Both the position numbers and the translations under genes were made by a program. DNA of 64,000 bases from CAVQBJ01 sp963819075 (lineage in GTDB: Bacteria > Actinomycetota > Thermoleophilia > Solirubrobacterales > Solirubrobacteraceae): the NCBI GenBank assembly GCA_963819075.1, contig CAWFUP010000003.1, forward strand, positions 458,850-522,849. The letters run 5' to 3'. The notes under the pieces are model-generated. The model did not search any database and was not told the origin of the DNA. It saw only the letters and a list, made by a program, of their open reading frames with translations. Positions 16,200 through 24,765 of the stretch are shown here, one piece after another (the first letter of the stretch is position 1; every line of letters starts with the position of its first letter).

Positions 16200-18734
16200 C
16201 TACGACGCGGGCGCGGTCTGACCCTGCGCGCGGTCCATCCAGCCGACCAGCCGCTCGGCGACCGCCAGGTCGCCGGCGCACAGCACGCGCTCGCCCGCCG
16301 GCAGCGGCGTCCGCGCGAGCAGGTTCAAGCACGCGCGTTCGCTCAGGTACAGCGTCGCGGCCGGCGGCGCATCGAGGCTGCGCGGGCTGACGGTGATCGG
16401 TGCGCCGTCGGTGACCCCGACGTACAGCACGGTCGGCGTCGCTCCGCTGATCGCGAACGCGACGACGAAGCGCTCGCCCGCCGTCCACTTCGGGTCGACC
16501 GCCTCGGCGAGGACGGGCAGCAGTAGGCCGGGCCACACACGGACGTTCGCGCCGGCGAGCTCGGGCAGCGTGAGCGGCGTGCGGCGCGCGCGCGCGATGC
16601 GCCGAGCCTTCGACCCGGCACCGGGTGTCGCGCGCAGGCCACGCAGGCGCCAGCTCCCGCGGCCGGCCACGAGCGCCCCGACCTGCGCAACCGAGCCGCG
16701 GATCTCGAAGTCCAGCCCCCGCACCGCCGGCGGATCGATGCGCGCGACCGAGGCCGGACCCATCCCGGTGGTCGCGACGCGGTAGCAGCCGACCTCGTCG
16801 ATCGTGACGCCATACGTACGCGTCTTCCCGACCACGAGGCCCTGCGCGGGCAGCAGCTCGGCGATGAGCTCGCCGACGAGCTGCGCGTCGCGGTGCACGG
16901 CCGCGCGCCGCAGCGCACTGGCCAGCCACTCGGTGGGCTTCGGACGCACGCCCTGCAGGCGGGGCGGCAGCTCGACCGCCCCGGCTGGTGCCTCGGCCGC
17001 TGCCTCGCTGGCCGACGGATCCGCGCTCTCGACCTCGATGGGCTCGGTCGGCGACAGCGGTTCGACAGCGGGCGGCGAGGCCTCGGCGGCCGGGGGCTCG
17101 ACCGTCCAGGGCACCGCGGCGGATGCCTGCGCGGGCGCCTCGCCGGGCGCCGGTGCGGCCGGGATCGCGGTGGACGCCGAGCCCGCACCGAGCTCGCCCT
17201 GCTCGAGCTCGGCCACACGAGCGCGCAGCCGCGCGACGGCGGCGGCAAGCGCTTCGGCCATCTCCTCGCGCTGGCGACGCAGCTCGGCCTCGGTCGCGGC
17301 ATCGGTGGCGTGCGCAAGCGGTAGCTCGCCCGGTGCCAGCACGCTGGCGGTTGCGCCGGCCCGCAGCTGCTCGAGCTCGTCGCCGATCCGCTGCGTCGTC
17401 GCGCGCTCGCCCTCGAGCGCCTCGCCGAGGCGCTGCGCGGTTGCGCGCTCGCCCTCGAGCTCCTCGCCGATCCGCTGCGCGCTCGCGCGCTCGCCCTCGA
17501 GCTCCTCGCCGATCCGCTGCGCGCTCGCGCGCTCGCCCTCGAGCTCCTCGCCGATCCGCTGCGCGGTTGCGCGCTGGCCCTCGAGCTCGCTCTCGGCGCG
17601 CAGGCGCGCGTCGTGCTCAGCGGCAAGCTCGTTGCGCACAAGCGCGATCGCGGTCAGCAGATCGCCGCGCAGGTCCTCGACGCGTCGCTGCATCTCCGCG
17701 AGCTCCTCATCGTGACGGCCGCGCTCGGTGGCGAGGGCGCCGCGCGCCTCGCGCTCCGCGGCGACGGCCTGCTCGAGAGCGACCTCGCGGCGCTCGAGAT
17801 GCTCGGAGATCGAACGCAGCTGGGCCCCGAGCTCCTGGACGCGTTCCTCGGTCGAGTCGACGCGCACGAACACGCGCTGGCGTGGGTCGCCGCCGCCCAC
17901 GGCGGGATCGCCGGCCGCCGCCTCGCGCTCGGCGAGCGACGCCTCGCGCTCGGCGAGCTCGTCGCGCGCCCGGCGCAGCCCTGCCTCGTCGGCCGCGGCG
18001 GCGTGCTGCGCCTCGGCGAGCGCGCGCTGCACGCGCTCGAGCTCGGCGGACAGGCGCTCCACCTTGCGTTCGGTCTCGCGCAGGCTGGCCCGGAGGCCGT
18101 CGCCCTCGCCGGAGATCTGCGCGTTCAGCTCACGCACGCGCTCCTCGGTCTCGAGTCGCTGCTGCTGCTCGGCGTACTCGCGCTGGCGCAAGCGGCGGCG
18201 CTCGGCCTCGCCGTCACGGACCGCACGACGAAGCCGCTCGAGCTCCTGCGTGGTGACCGTGAAGCGCTGCTCGAGATTCGTCAGTTGACGTTGCAGCGTG
18301 TCGACGGTCGCTTCGGCCTCGGTGGCCCGGCGCAGCAGCGTCTGCTCGGCCAGCTCGGCACGCCGGGCGCGCCGCTCGGCGAGCACGCCGCGGTCGATCA
18401 CCTGGGCGTCGACCGCCGGCTCGCCCCCCTCTGGACCGGCGAGCGCGCCCGGAAGCGCAAGCACGAGCCCGCCGACCTCGAGCGCGAGGTTGCCCTCGAG
18501 CCGTGGGCGCAACTCGATCGGAATCGTGAACGAGGCCGCCCACGCCCCGGTCTGCTCGTCCACCTGCAGCCCAGCGTCGGGCGCGAACGGGCGGCGCCGT
18601 CCCCCGTCGTCGACGATCAGCCGAACCTCGTCACGGCTGCGCGGCTGCATGCTGCGCGCGTGGACGCGCACGAGCACCGCCTCGGGAGACGATGACAGCC
18701 ATTCGACCCGTTCGATCTCGGGCGCGGGCTCCAT
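16200..18734 (-). CDS. large coiled-coil protein of unknown function
   Basis: An 844-residue cytosolic protein (no signal peptide or membrane segment). Residues about 1-110 are a beta-rich N-terminal domain (RVEWLSSSPEAVLVRVHA). Residues about 115-490 are a long predicted coiled coil rich in Glu, Arg, Ala and Gln. This includes five tandem 14-residue units of the form ELEGERASAQRIGE. A Pro/Ala/Glu-rich linker (about 500-610) leads to a folded C-terminal domain from about 615 (RPKPTEWLASALRRAAVHRD). ATG 18734 is preferred to the upstream in-frame ATG at 18764. It is directly upstream of dnaE on the same strand. SMC-, DivIVA- or scaffold-like roles are possible, but no ATPase motif is seen. Confidence 0.85.
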   Translation of the reverse strand: MEPAPEIERVEWLSSSPEAVLVRVHARSMQPRSRDEVRLIVDDGGRRRPFAPDAGLQVDEQTGAWAASFTIPIELRPRLEGNLALEVGGLVLALPGALAGPEGGEPAVDAQVIDRGVLAERRARRAELAEQTLLRRATEAEATVDTLQRQLTNLEQRFTVTTQELERLRRAVRDGEAERRRLRQREYAEQQQRLETEERVRELNAQISGEGDGLRASLRETERKVERLSAELERVQRALAEAQHAAAADEAGLRRARDELAEREASLAEREAAAGDPAVGGGDPRQRVFVRVDSTEERVQELGAQLRSISEHLERREVALEQAVAAEREARGALATERGRHDEELAEMQRRVEDLRGDLLTAIALVRNELAAEHDARLRAESELEGQRATAQRIGEELEGERASAQRIGEELEGERASAQRIGEELEGERATAQRLGEALEGERATTQRIGDELEQLRAGATASVLAPGELPLAHATDAATEAELRRQREEMAEALAAAVARLRARVAELEQGELGAGSASTAIPAAPAPGEAPAQASAAVPWTVEPPAAEASPPAVEPLSPTEPIEVESADPSASEAAAEAPAGAVELPPRLQGVRPKPTEWLASALRRAAVHRDAQLVGELIAELLPAQGLVVGKTRTYGVTIDEVGCYRVATTGMGPASVARIDPPAVRGLDFEIRGSVAQVGALVAGRGSWRLRGLRATPGAGSKARRIARARRTPLTLPELAGANVRVWPGLLLPVLAEAVDPKWTAGERFVVAFAISGATPTVLYVGVTDGAPITVSPRSLDAPPAATLYLSERACLNLLARTPLPAGERVLCAGDLAVAERLVGWMDRAQGQTAPAS
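17379..17588 (-). repeat. five tandem 42-bp repeats inside the coiled-coil gene
   Basis: Units at 17379-17420, 17421-17462, 17463-17504, 17505-17546 and 17547-17588 encode 14-residue (two-heptad) copies, nearly identical in DNA as well as protein. The two central units both encode the same peptide ELEGERASAQRIGE. Near-identity at the DNA level points to recent duplication or slippage, so the copy number may vary between strains. Confidence 0.9.
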
Positions 18735-18893
18735 CGGTCGTCGTCTACCGCGCGCCCGGAACATCCGCCGTCCGCCGGAACCGGCCGGCCGGCGGTCTGA
18801 AATCCTCGTTCCTCATGACGGGCAGCCTAGGCTGCCCACCGGACGCGAGAACGTCGAAGGTTGACGTGTACGCAAAGGGCACCGATACGTGAA

Positions 18894-19091
18894 TCAACCA
18901 TGCTCGCGCTGCACGCTGATGGCGATGGCGCCGGCGAGCACCGTGGTGCCCGCCGCGACGACGATTACCGTGCGGCGCGACGGGATGCGCACCCCGTAGC
19001 GGTGATGCACGTACACCTTCGTCCCCCGCCAGAGGACGCGACGGCCCTTCCAGGCCACCTGTCCGATGAGGCTGTAGCGAGTGTGCTGCAC
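18894..19091 (-). CDS. small predicted membrane-anchored protein
   Basis: A 65-residue protein from GTG 19091 (VQHTRYSLIGQVAWKGRR). The N-terminal 40 residues are basic and aromatic; the C-terminus has one hydrophobic segment (TVIVVAAGTTVLAGAIAISV) and then a short charged end. This looks like a tail-anchored single-pass protein. A TTG start at 19121 would add 10 residues. It lies between argG and the coiled-coil gene on the same strand, about 50 bp after argG's coding end region begins upstream. No family is recognised; existence as a gene is plausible but not certain. Confidence 0.5.
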   Translation of the reverse strand: MQHTRYSLIGQVAWKGRRVLWRGTKVYVHHRYGVRIPSRRTVIVVAAGTTVLAGAIAISVQREHG

Positions 19092-19142
19092 GAGGCCGAT
19101 GCTACTCGTCGAGCGGTGCAAACGCGCCCCGGCGGCCGCCCC

Positions 19143-20438
19143 TCAGCCCGACTGGTCGTCGCCGCCGGCCGCCGCCCGCTGGCGCAACCGCCAGGCCATG
19201 CGCGACTGCAGCGACCACAGCTCGATGAAGCCCGGCGAGGCCTGCTGGCTGAACAGCCCGCCCGACGCGCCGAACGAGGCGAGCGACTGGTCGTAGACCG
19301 CGTTTGGCGACTCGCGCGTGACGACTCGGGCGTGGCCCTTGAACAGCTTCACCCCGATCGTGCCGGTGACCCGCGAGTTGACCGCGTCCATGTATGCGTC
19401 AAGGTCCGAACGCAGCGGCTCCCACCACAGCCCCGCGTACACCAGGTACGCCCACTGGCGGTCGAGCGCCGGCTTGAACTGGTTCTGGTGGATGGTGCCG
19501 ACGAGCTTCTCGAGCTCGGCGTGGGCGGGCAGGATGATGGCCGCCGCGGGCACCTCGTAGATGTCGCGCACCTTCAGGCCGACGATGCGGTCCTCGATGT
19601 GGTCGACGATGCCGACGCCGTGGCGAGCGCCCATCTCGGCCACTCGCTCGAGCAGCGCAACGATCTCCATGCGCTCGCCGTCGACCGACACCGGCACGCC
19701 CCGCTCGAAGCCGACCCTCACGGTCTCGGGCTCGTCGGGCGCCTCCTCAGGCCGCGTGACGAGCTGGAAGACGTCGTCCTCGGGCGCGTGGTCGAGGTCC
19801 TCGATCCAGCGCCCCTCCGAGGAGCGCCCCCAGAGGTTGTCGTCGATCGAGTAGGGAGCGGCCTCCGAGCCGCCTTTCACCGGGATGCCGTGCTCGCGCG
19901 CGTAGGCGACCTCCTCGTCGCGGCCCATCTGCCAGCCGCGCACCGGGGCGATGATCTTCAGCTCGGGGGCGAGCGTGGCCACGGTGGCCTCGATGCGCAC
20001 CTGGTCGTTGCCCTTGCCGGTGCACCCGTGGGCGATCGTGTCGCAGTCGCTGCGGCGCGCGTACTCGACGGCGAGCTTGGCGATGAGCGGCCGCCCGAGC
20101 GCGGTGAACAAGGGGTACCCAAGCCCGTAGATGCCGTTCGCCTTGATGGCGGGAACGACGAAGTCGCGGGCGAACTCCGCGCGCGCGTCGACGATGAACG
20201 AGTCGACGGCGCCGAGGCGACGGGCCTTGTCCTCGATGACGGCGTAGTCCTCGCCGGGCTGACCGAGGTTGACGGTCAGCGTGACCACCTCGGCCTCGTA
20301 CTCGTCCTGGATCCACTTGAGCATCACGCTCGTATCCAGGCCGCCCGAATAGAGCAGCAGCACGCGGTGGACGTCCTCGGGCGCGGCCTCGTAGGAGGCG
20401 GTCTTGAGCAGGTGCGCGCGGGTGTGCTCCTCGGTCAC
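19143..20438 (-). CDS. argG: argininosuccinate synthase
   Basis: Condenses citrulline and aspartate with ATP to argininosuccinate in arginine synthesis. The ATP-pyrophosphatase P-loop LLYSGGLDTSVMLKW is near residue 30, followed by YGLGYPLFTALGRPLIAKL, HGCTGKGNDQVRIE (citrulline/aspartate site), and SIDDNLWGRSSEGRWIED. At 431 residues it is about 30 longer than the usual 400, mainly from an N-terminal extension and a Gly/Asp tail. The start is GTG 20438 (VTEEHTRAHLL). It is the last gene of the argC-J-B-D-G run, 25 bp after argD. argF, argH and argR are not in the window. Confidence 0.96.
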   Translation of the reverse strand: MTEEHTRAHLLKTASYEAAPEDVHRVLLLYSGGLDTSVMLKWIQDEYEAEVVTLTVNLGQPGEDYAVIEDKARRLGAVDSFIVDARAEFARDFVVPAIKANGIYGLGYPLFTALGRPLIAKLAVEYARRSDCDTIAHGCTGKGNDQVRIEATVATLAPELKIIAPVRGWQMGRDEEVAYAREHGIPVKGGSEAAPYSIDDNLWGRSSEGRWIEDLDHAPEDDVFQLVTRPEEAPDEPETVRVGFERGVPVSVDGERMEIVALLERVAEMGARHGVGIVDHIEDRIVGLKVRDIYEVPAAAIILPAHAELEKLVGTIHQNQFKPALDRQWAYLVYAGLWWEPLRSDLDAYMDAVNSRVTGTIGVKLFKGHARVVTRESPNAVYDQSLASFGASGGLFSQQASPGFIELWSLQSRMAWRLRQRAAAGGDDQSG

Positions 20439-20463
20439 GGGCGCCGCAGCCTATCTCGCGCGC

Positions 20464-21618
20464 TCACCCGAGCGCCCGCTCCAGGCGCACGAGCGCCTCG
20501 TCGACCTCGGCCTCCGAGACGGTCAGCGGCGGCAGCAGCCGCACGGTCGTCGGGCCGGTCGCGTTCACGACGAGGCGCTCCTGCAGCAGCGCGCGGTGCA
20601 CGACGTCGGGCGCCGGCACGTCGACCTCGGCGGCGAGCATCAGACCGCGCCCGCGCACGCTGAGGACATGCGGCAGCCGCTCCAGCCCGGAGTGCAGCCG
20701 CGCGCCGAGCTCGCGCACGCGCTCGAGCAGCGCCGCATCGTCGATGATGTCAAGCGCGGCGTTTGCGGCGGCGGCGATCACCGGCCCTCCGGCGAACGTC
20801 GAGCCGTGGTCGCCCGGGGCGAACACGTCGGCGAGTCGCGGCCCGGTGATGAGCGCTCCGATCGGCAGGCCGCCCCCGAGCGCTTTCGCACTCGTGATCG
20901 CGTCGGGCACCACGCCGATCTGCTCGTAGGCCCATAGCGTGCCAGTGCGACCGAGCCCGCACTGGATCTCGTCGAACACGAGCGCCGCGCCCCGCGCGTC
21001 GCAGGCCGCGCGCGCCGCGGCGAGCAGATCGTCGGAGAGCACGTTCACCCCGCTCTCACCCTGGATCGGCTCCAGCAGCACCGCCGCCGTGCGCTCGTCG
21101 ACGGCGGCGGTGATCGCCTCGGGCGTCGGTTCGACCGCCCGGAAGCCGGGAACGAGCGGCGCGAACGGCGCCTGCTTGGCCTCCTGCGGCGTCGCCGACA
21201 GCGCGCCGTAGGTGCGCCCATGAAAGGCGTTGTGCACGACGACGACGTCGCCGCCCGCGCGCGCCTTGCGCACGAGCTTGATCGCCGCCTCGATCGCCTC
21301 CGCCCCGGAGTTGCAGAAGTACACCTTGCCGCCGAGCGAGCGGTCGGACAGCCGCGCGGCCAGGCGCATCGCCGGCTCGTTGTAGAAGAGGTTGGAGACG
21401 TGGATGAGCCGTCCGACCTGGTCGCGGACCGCCTCGACGACCGCCGGGTGGCAGTGCCCCACGTTCGTGACGCCGATCCCGCACAGGAAGTCGAGGTACT
21501 CGTTGCCCTCGTCGTCCCACAGCCGCGTGCCCTCGCCGCGCACGAACTCCACCGGCTGACGCAGGTAGGACGAGGCCACGCTCGCGCGTTCGATCTCCTG
21601 AAGCGCCGAAAGGGTCAC
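20464..21618 (-). CDS. argD: acetylornithine aminotransferase
   Basis: PLP-dependent class III aminotransferase converting N-acetylglutamate semialdehyde to N-acetylornithine. Features seen: LDFLCGIGVTNVGHCHPAVV, FCNSGAEAIEAAIKL, HNAFHGRTYGALSAT, EPIQGESGVN, the PLP aspartate in FDEIQCGLGRTG, and the Schiff-base lysine in SAKALGGGLPIGA. It has 384 residues, the normal length. The GTG start at 21618 overlaps the TGA stop of argB (GTGA, 21615-21618), so translation is coupled. The preceding gene argB is on the same strand. It could also act on succinyl-diaminopimelate as ArgD does in other bacteria. Confidence 0.95.
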   Translation of the reverse strand: MTLSALQEIERASVASSYLRQPVEFVRGEGTRLWDDEGNEYLDFLCGIGVTNVGHCHPAVVEAVRDQVGRLIHVSNLFYNEPAMRLAARLSDRSLGGKVYFCNSGAEAIEAAIKLVRKARAGGDVVVVHNAFHGRTYGALSATPQEAKQAPFAPLVPGFRAVEPTPEAITAAVDERTAAVLLEPIQGESGVNVLSDDLLAAARAACDARGAALVFDEIQCGLGRTGTLWAYEQIGVVPDAITSAKALGGGLPIGALITGPRLADVFAPGDHGSTFAGGPVIAAAANAALDIIDDAALLERVRELGARLHSGLERLPHVLSVRGRGLMLAAEVDVPAPDVVHRALLQERLVVNATGPTTVRLLPPLTVSEAEVDEALVRLERALG

Positions 21619-22472
21619 GGCGTTCCCGAGGCGGCGGTGATCATCGTGCCCACGCCGGCGTCGGTGAACAGCTCGAGCAGCAGCGAATGGGGCACGCGCC
21701 CGTCGACGATCACGGCCGAGTTGACGCCGCCGGCGATGGCGTCGAGGGCGGCCGCGAGCTTCGGGCGCATGCCGCCCTGCAGGTCGTCGAGCGCCGTGCG
21801 CACCTGCGCGTCGTCGGCCCGGGTGATGAGGCTCGTCGGGTCCTCGGGGTCGGCCAGCCAGCCGGCGACGTCGGTGAGGAAGACGACCTTGTAGGCCCCG
21901 AGCGTGCGCGCGATCGCACCGGCCGCCTCGTCGGCGTTGATGTTGTAGGAGTTGCCCTCGCGGTCGGCGCCGACCGACGCCACGACCGGGATGTAATCGC
22001 TGGCGATGTGCAGCAGCACGTCGGTGTCGACGCGGTCGATCCGCCCGACGAAGCCGATGTCCTCGCCCCCGGGCGCCGAGCGGCGCGAGACGCGAAACAG
22101 CGAGCCGTCGTCGCCGCACAGGCCGACCGCCGGCTGGCCGTGGCGGTTCAGGCGCAGGACGATCTCCTTGTTGACCTTTCCGACGAGGACCATCTTGGCC
22201 ACCTCGACGGTCTCGGCGTCCGAGACGCGCAGGCCGGAGACGAACTGCACCGGAAGGCCGAGGCGGTCCATGTAGGCGGTGATCTCCGGGCCGCCGCCGT
22301 GGACGACGATCGGGTTCAGGCCGACGTACTTGAGCAGCACGACGTCGCGCGCGAAGTCCTCGCGCAGCGCGTCGTCCTCCATCGCCGCGCCGCCGTACTT
22401 GATGACCACCGTCTTACCGTGGAACTCCCGGATGTAGGGGAGCGCCTCGAGGAGCGTGCCGACGTCTCTCAC
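21615..22472 (-). CDS. argB: acetylglutamate kinase
   Basis: Phosphorylates N-acetylglutamate, the second step of arginine synthesis. Amino-acid kinase fold: VVIKYGGAAMEDD near residue 22, VVHGGGPEI (about 56), YNINADEAAGAIARTL and the C-terminal GGMRPKLAAALDAIAGGV. The 285-residue length is normal. An N-terminal helix (DVGTLLEALPYIREFHGK) of the type used for arginine-sensitive hexamer formation is present, which suggests feedback inhibition. The GTG start overlaps the argJ stop (GTGA, 22469-22472). Confidence 0.95.
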   Translation of the reverse strand: MRDVGTLLEALPYIREFHGKTVVIKYGGAAMEDDALREDFARDVVLLKYVGLNPIVVHGGGPEITAYMDRLGLPVQFVSGLRVSDAETVEVAKMVLVGKVNKEIVLRLNRHGQPAVGLCGDDGSLFRVSRRSAPGGEDIGFVGRIDRVDTDVLLHIASDYIPVVASVGADREGNSYNINADEAAGAIARTLGAYKVVFLTDVAGWLADPEDPTSLITRADDAQVRTALDDLQGGMRPKLAAALDAIAGGVNSAVIVDGRVPHSLLLELFTDAGVGTMITAASGTP

Positions 22473-23710
22473 GTCGTGTACTCCGCGTTGATGGTCACGT
22501 AGCCGTGCCCGAGGTCGGAGAAGAAGACCTCGGTCTCGGCCCCCTCACCGGGCAGGCCGATCTCGTACTCGACCTCGGAGCCACCGACGGCCTGGGCGAG
22601 CGCGTCGGCGTCGAACGGGATCGCACCGCCGGCCGCGCACACCTGCACACCCTCGATGTGCACGTCGAGCGGCAGCGGCGCCGTCCCCGGCAGCGCGGCC
22701 CCGACCGCCTGCACGATCCGGCCCCAGTTCGGGTCGCCGCCGTACAGCGCCGTCTTGACAAGGGGGGAGTTGGCCACGGCCCGAGCGACCGCCTCCACGC
22801 CCCGAAGGTCGCCACCCCGCACGACGATACGGCCGACTCGGCGGGCTCCCTCGCCATCGCGGACGAGCAGGAGCGCCAGCTGGCGCAGCAGCGCGTCGAG
22901 CGCCTCGCCGAAGCGGCCCTCGTCCTCGGACTCGGGCTCGATGCGCACGCCGCTCGTGCCGCTGGCCATCAGGATCGCCGTGTCGTTCGTCGACAGCTGG
23001 CCGTCCACCGACACGCGGTCGAAGGAGCGCTTGACGCACACGCCGAGCAGCAGGTCGGCGGTCTCGGGCGACAGCGCCGCATCGGTTTGCACGAAGCACA
23101 GCATCGTCGCGAAGCGCGGCGAGATCATCCCGGCGCCCTTGCACTGGGCGCTCAGGCGCACCGTGCCGCTCGGCAGCGTGACCTCCAGATGAGCGCGCTT
23201 GTCGAGCGCGTCGGTCGTCTTGATCGCCTCGGCGAAGTCGCCGTCGCCGTCGGCGCGCAGCCCCTCGGAGACCGCGCGCAGCCCGGAGACGATGCGGTCG
23301 GTGGGCAGGGCCACGCCGATGACGCCCGTGGAGGCGACGGCAACCCGGTCGGGGTCGACCCGCGCCACGATGCCGCCGGCGCCCTGGGACTTGGCCGCGT
23401 CGTCGACGCCGCGCCGCCCGGTGGCCGCGTTCGCGTTGCCCGAGTTGGCCACGACCGCCCGCAGCGCGTCGAGGCGGCAACGCTCCTGGCAGAGGATCAC
23501 CGGCCCGGCGAGCACGCCGCTGTCGCAGAAGCGCGCGGCGCTCGTCGCGTCCGCGGCATCGCACACGAGCAGCCCGAGGTCGAGCGCGCCGTCGTCCTTG
23601 ATGCCGCAGGCGACGCCGGCGGCGCGGAAGCCGCCGGGCAGTCCTGCGTCGGGCGCAAGCTCGACGATGTGCCCGGGGCGCGGGACCCAGCGGGAGTCGA
23701 AGAAGCTCAC
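22469..23710 (-). CDS. argJ: ornithine acetyltransferase / N-acetylglutamate synthase
   Basis: Transfers the acetyl group from N-acetylornithine to glutamate, recycling acetyl in the arginine pathway. As in the family, the precursor should self-cleave before the nucleophilic Thr in FATMLCFVQTDA. KGAGMISP lies just upstream and VSVDGQLSTNDTAILMASG follows, then GGDPNWGRIVQAVG. At 413 residues the length is normal. The GTG start overlaps the argC stop (GTGA, 23707-23710). No argA is seen nearby, so a bifunctional ArgJ supplying N-acetylglutamate is likely but not shown. Confidence 0.95.
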   Translation of the reverse strand: MSFFDSRWVPRPGHIVELAPDAGLPGGFRAAGVACGIKDDGALDLGLLVCDAADATSAARFCDSGVLAGPVILCQERCRLDALRAVVANSGNANAATGRRGVDDAAKSQGAGGIVARVDPDRVAVASTGVIGVALPTDRIVSGLRAVSEGLRADGDGDFAEAIKTTDALDKRAHLEVTLPSGTVRLSAQCKGAGMISPRFATMLCFVQTDAALSPETADLLLGVCVKRSFDRVSVDGQLSTNDTAILMASGTSGVRIEPESEDEGRFGEALDALLRQLALLLVRDGEGARRVGRIVVRGGDLRGVEAVARAVANSPLVKTALYGGDPNWGRIVQAVGAALPGTAPLPLDVHIEGVQVCAAGGAIPFDADALAQAVGGSEVEYEIGLPGEGAETEVFFSDLGHGYVTINAEYTT

Positions 23711-24765
23711 GCCAGCCCCATCGTCTCGGGCCGGCCGAACATGAGGTTGAGGTTCTGCACGGCCTGGGAGGACGTGCCCTTCCAGAGGTTGTCGATCGCC
23801 GCGAACACGAGCACCTTGCCCGTGTGGGTGTCCGCGACCGCCTGGATGCGGCAGATGTTCGTCTCGCGGACGTCGCGCACGCCGGGCGGGCTCGTCGTGA
23901 GCTCGACGAACGGCTCATCCTCGTACGCGGCGGCGAACAGCCCGGCGAGCTCGTCGGCGATCACGGGGCGCGTGGGCGTCACGTAGGCGCTCGTCAGCTG
24001 GCCCTGGTCGAACGGCGCGAGGTGGGGCTGGAACTGGAGCTTCACGTCGGTCCCGAGGAGCGCAAGCTGCTCCTCCATCTCCGGCGTGTGGCGATGCCCG
24101 GCCACCTTGTAGGGGGCGATGTTCTCGCCCGCGAAGGAGAAGTGCGTCGTGAGGCTTGGCGTGCGCCCGGCACCGGCCACCCCCTGCTTGGCATCGACGA
24201 TCACGTCGTCGATGAGTCCGGCGCGCGCGAGCGGCGCGAGCGACAGCAGCGTCGCCGTCGGGTAGCAGCCGGGATTGGCCACGAGCCGCGCATCGGCGAT
24301 GCGCTCGCGATGCAGCTCGGTGAGCCCGTAGGCGGAGTGCTGCAGGTGCTGCGGGTGCGGGTGCGGTCCGTACCAGTCCTCATAGGTCTGCAGCTCGGCG
24401 AGGCGGTAGTCGGCGCTCAGGTCGACGACCCGCACGCCGCGCTCGAGCAACTCGTGCACGACCGCCGCGGCGGCCGCGTGCGGATAGGCCACGATCGCCG
24501 CGTCGACATCGGCGTGGCGGTCGAGGTCGAGCTCCTCCAGTACCAACGGCACGCGGTAGCGCGGATACAGATCGGACAGCAGCTGACCGGCCTCGGCGCG
24601 CGCGGTGATCGTGGTCAGCTCGAACTCGGGGTGGCGCCAGATGAGGTCGGCGGCGAGCGCGCCGGCGAACCCGCTTGCCCCGGCGACTAAGACACGGACA
24701 CGGCCGGGGGGGCGGGCGGGATTCTGATCACCGGCCGCGTGGCCGGCTCCGCCACCCCTAGGCAC
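23707..24765 (-). CDS. argC: N-acetyl-gamma-glutamyl-phosphate reductase
   Basis: NADPH-dependent reductase making N-acetylglutamate semialdehyde. The Rossmann start VRVLVAGASGFAGALAADL is followed by the active-site cysteine in LVANPGCYPTAT and by KQGVAGAGRTPSLTTHFSF and the C-terminal VFAAIDNLWKGTSSQAVQN. The V of VRVLVAG is encoded by GTC, so translation must begin upstream. GTG 24765 overlaps the pheT stop by 8 nt and is preferred; GTG 24774 is the alternative. Either adds about 25 residues of Gly/Pro-rich leader. The overlap with pheT ties the arginine genes to the pheST transcript. Confidence 0.93.
   Translation of the reverse strand: MPRGGGAGHAAGDQNPARPPGRVRVLVAGASGFAGALAADLIWRHPEFELTTITARAEAGQLLSDLYPRYRVPLVLEELDLDRHADVDAAIVAYPHAAAAAVVHELLERGVRVVDLSADYRLAELQTYEDWYGPHPHPQHLQHSAYGLTELHRERIADARLVANPGCYPTATLLSLAPLARAGLIDDVIVDAKQGVAGAGRTPSLTTHFSFAGENIAPYKVAGHRHTPEMEEQLALLGTDVKLQFQPHLAPFDQGQLTSAYVTPTRPVIADELAGLFAAAYEDEPFVELTTSPPGVRDVRETNICRIQAVADTHTGKVLVFAAIDNLWKGTSSQAVQNLNLMFGRPETMGLA

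Noticed and set aside
13468..16221. 917-codon plus-strand frame opposite dnaE
   Set aside because: Val/Glu/Arg/His-rich antisense translation of DnaE with no domain features.
16075..16929. 855-bp upstream extension of the dnaE frame
   Set aside because: It overlaps the coiled-coil gene and lacks PHP-domain similarity; DnaE starts at HLHVHSEYSLLDG as usual.
17379..17588. Tandem repeats considered as a regulatory iteron array
   Set aside because: Unit length is 42 bp (14 codons) in frame with a coiled-coil protein, so they are protein repeats.
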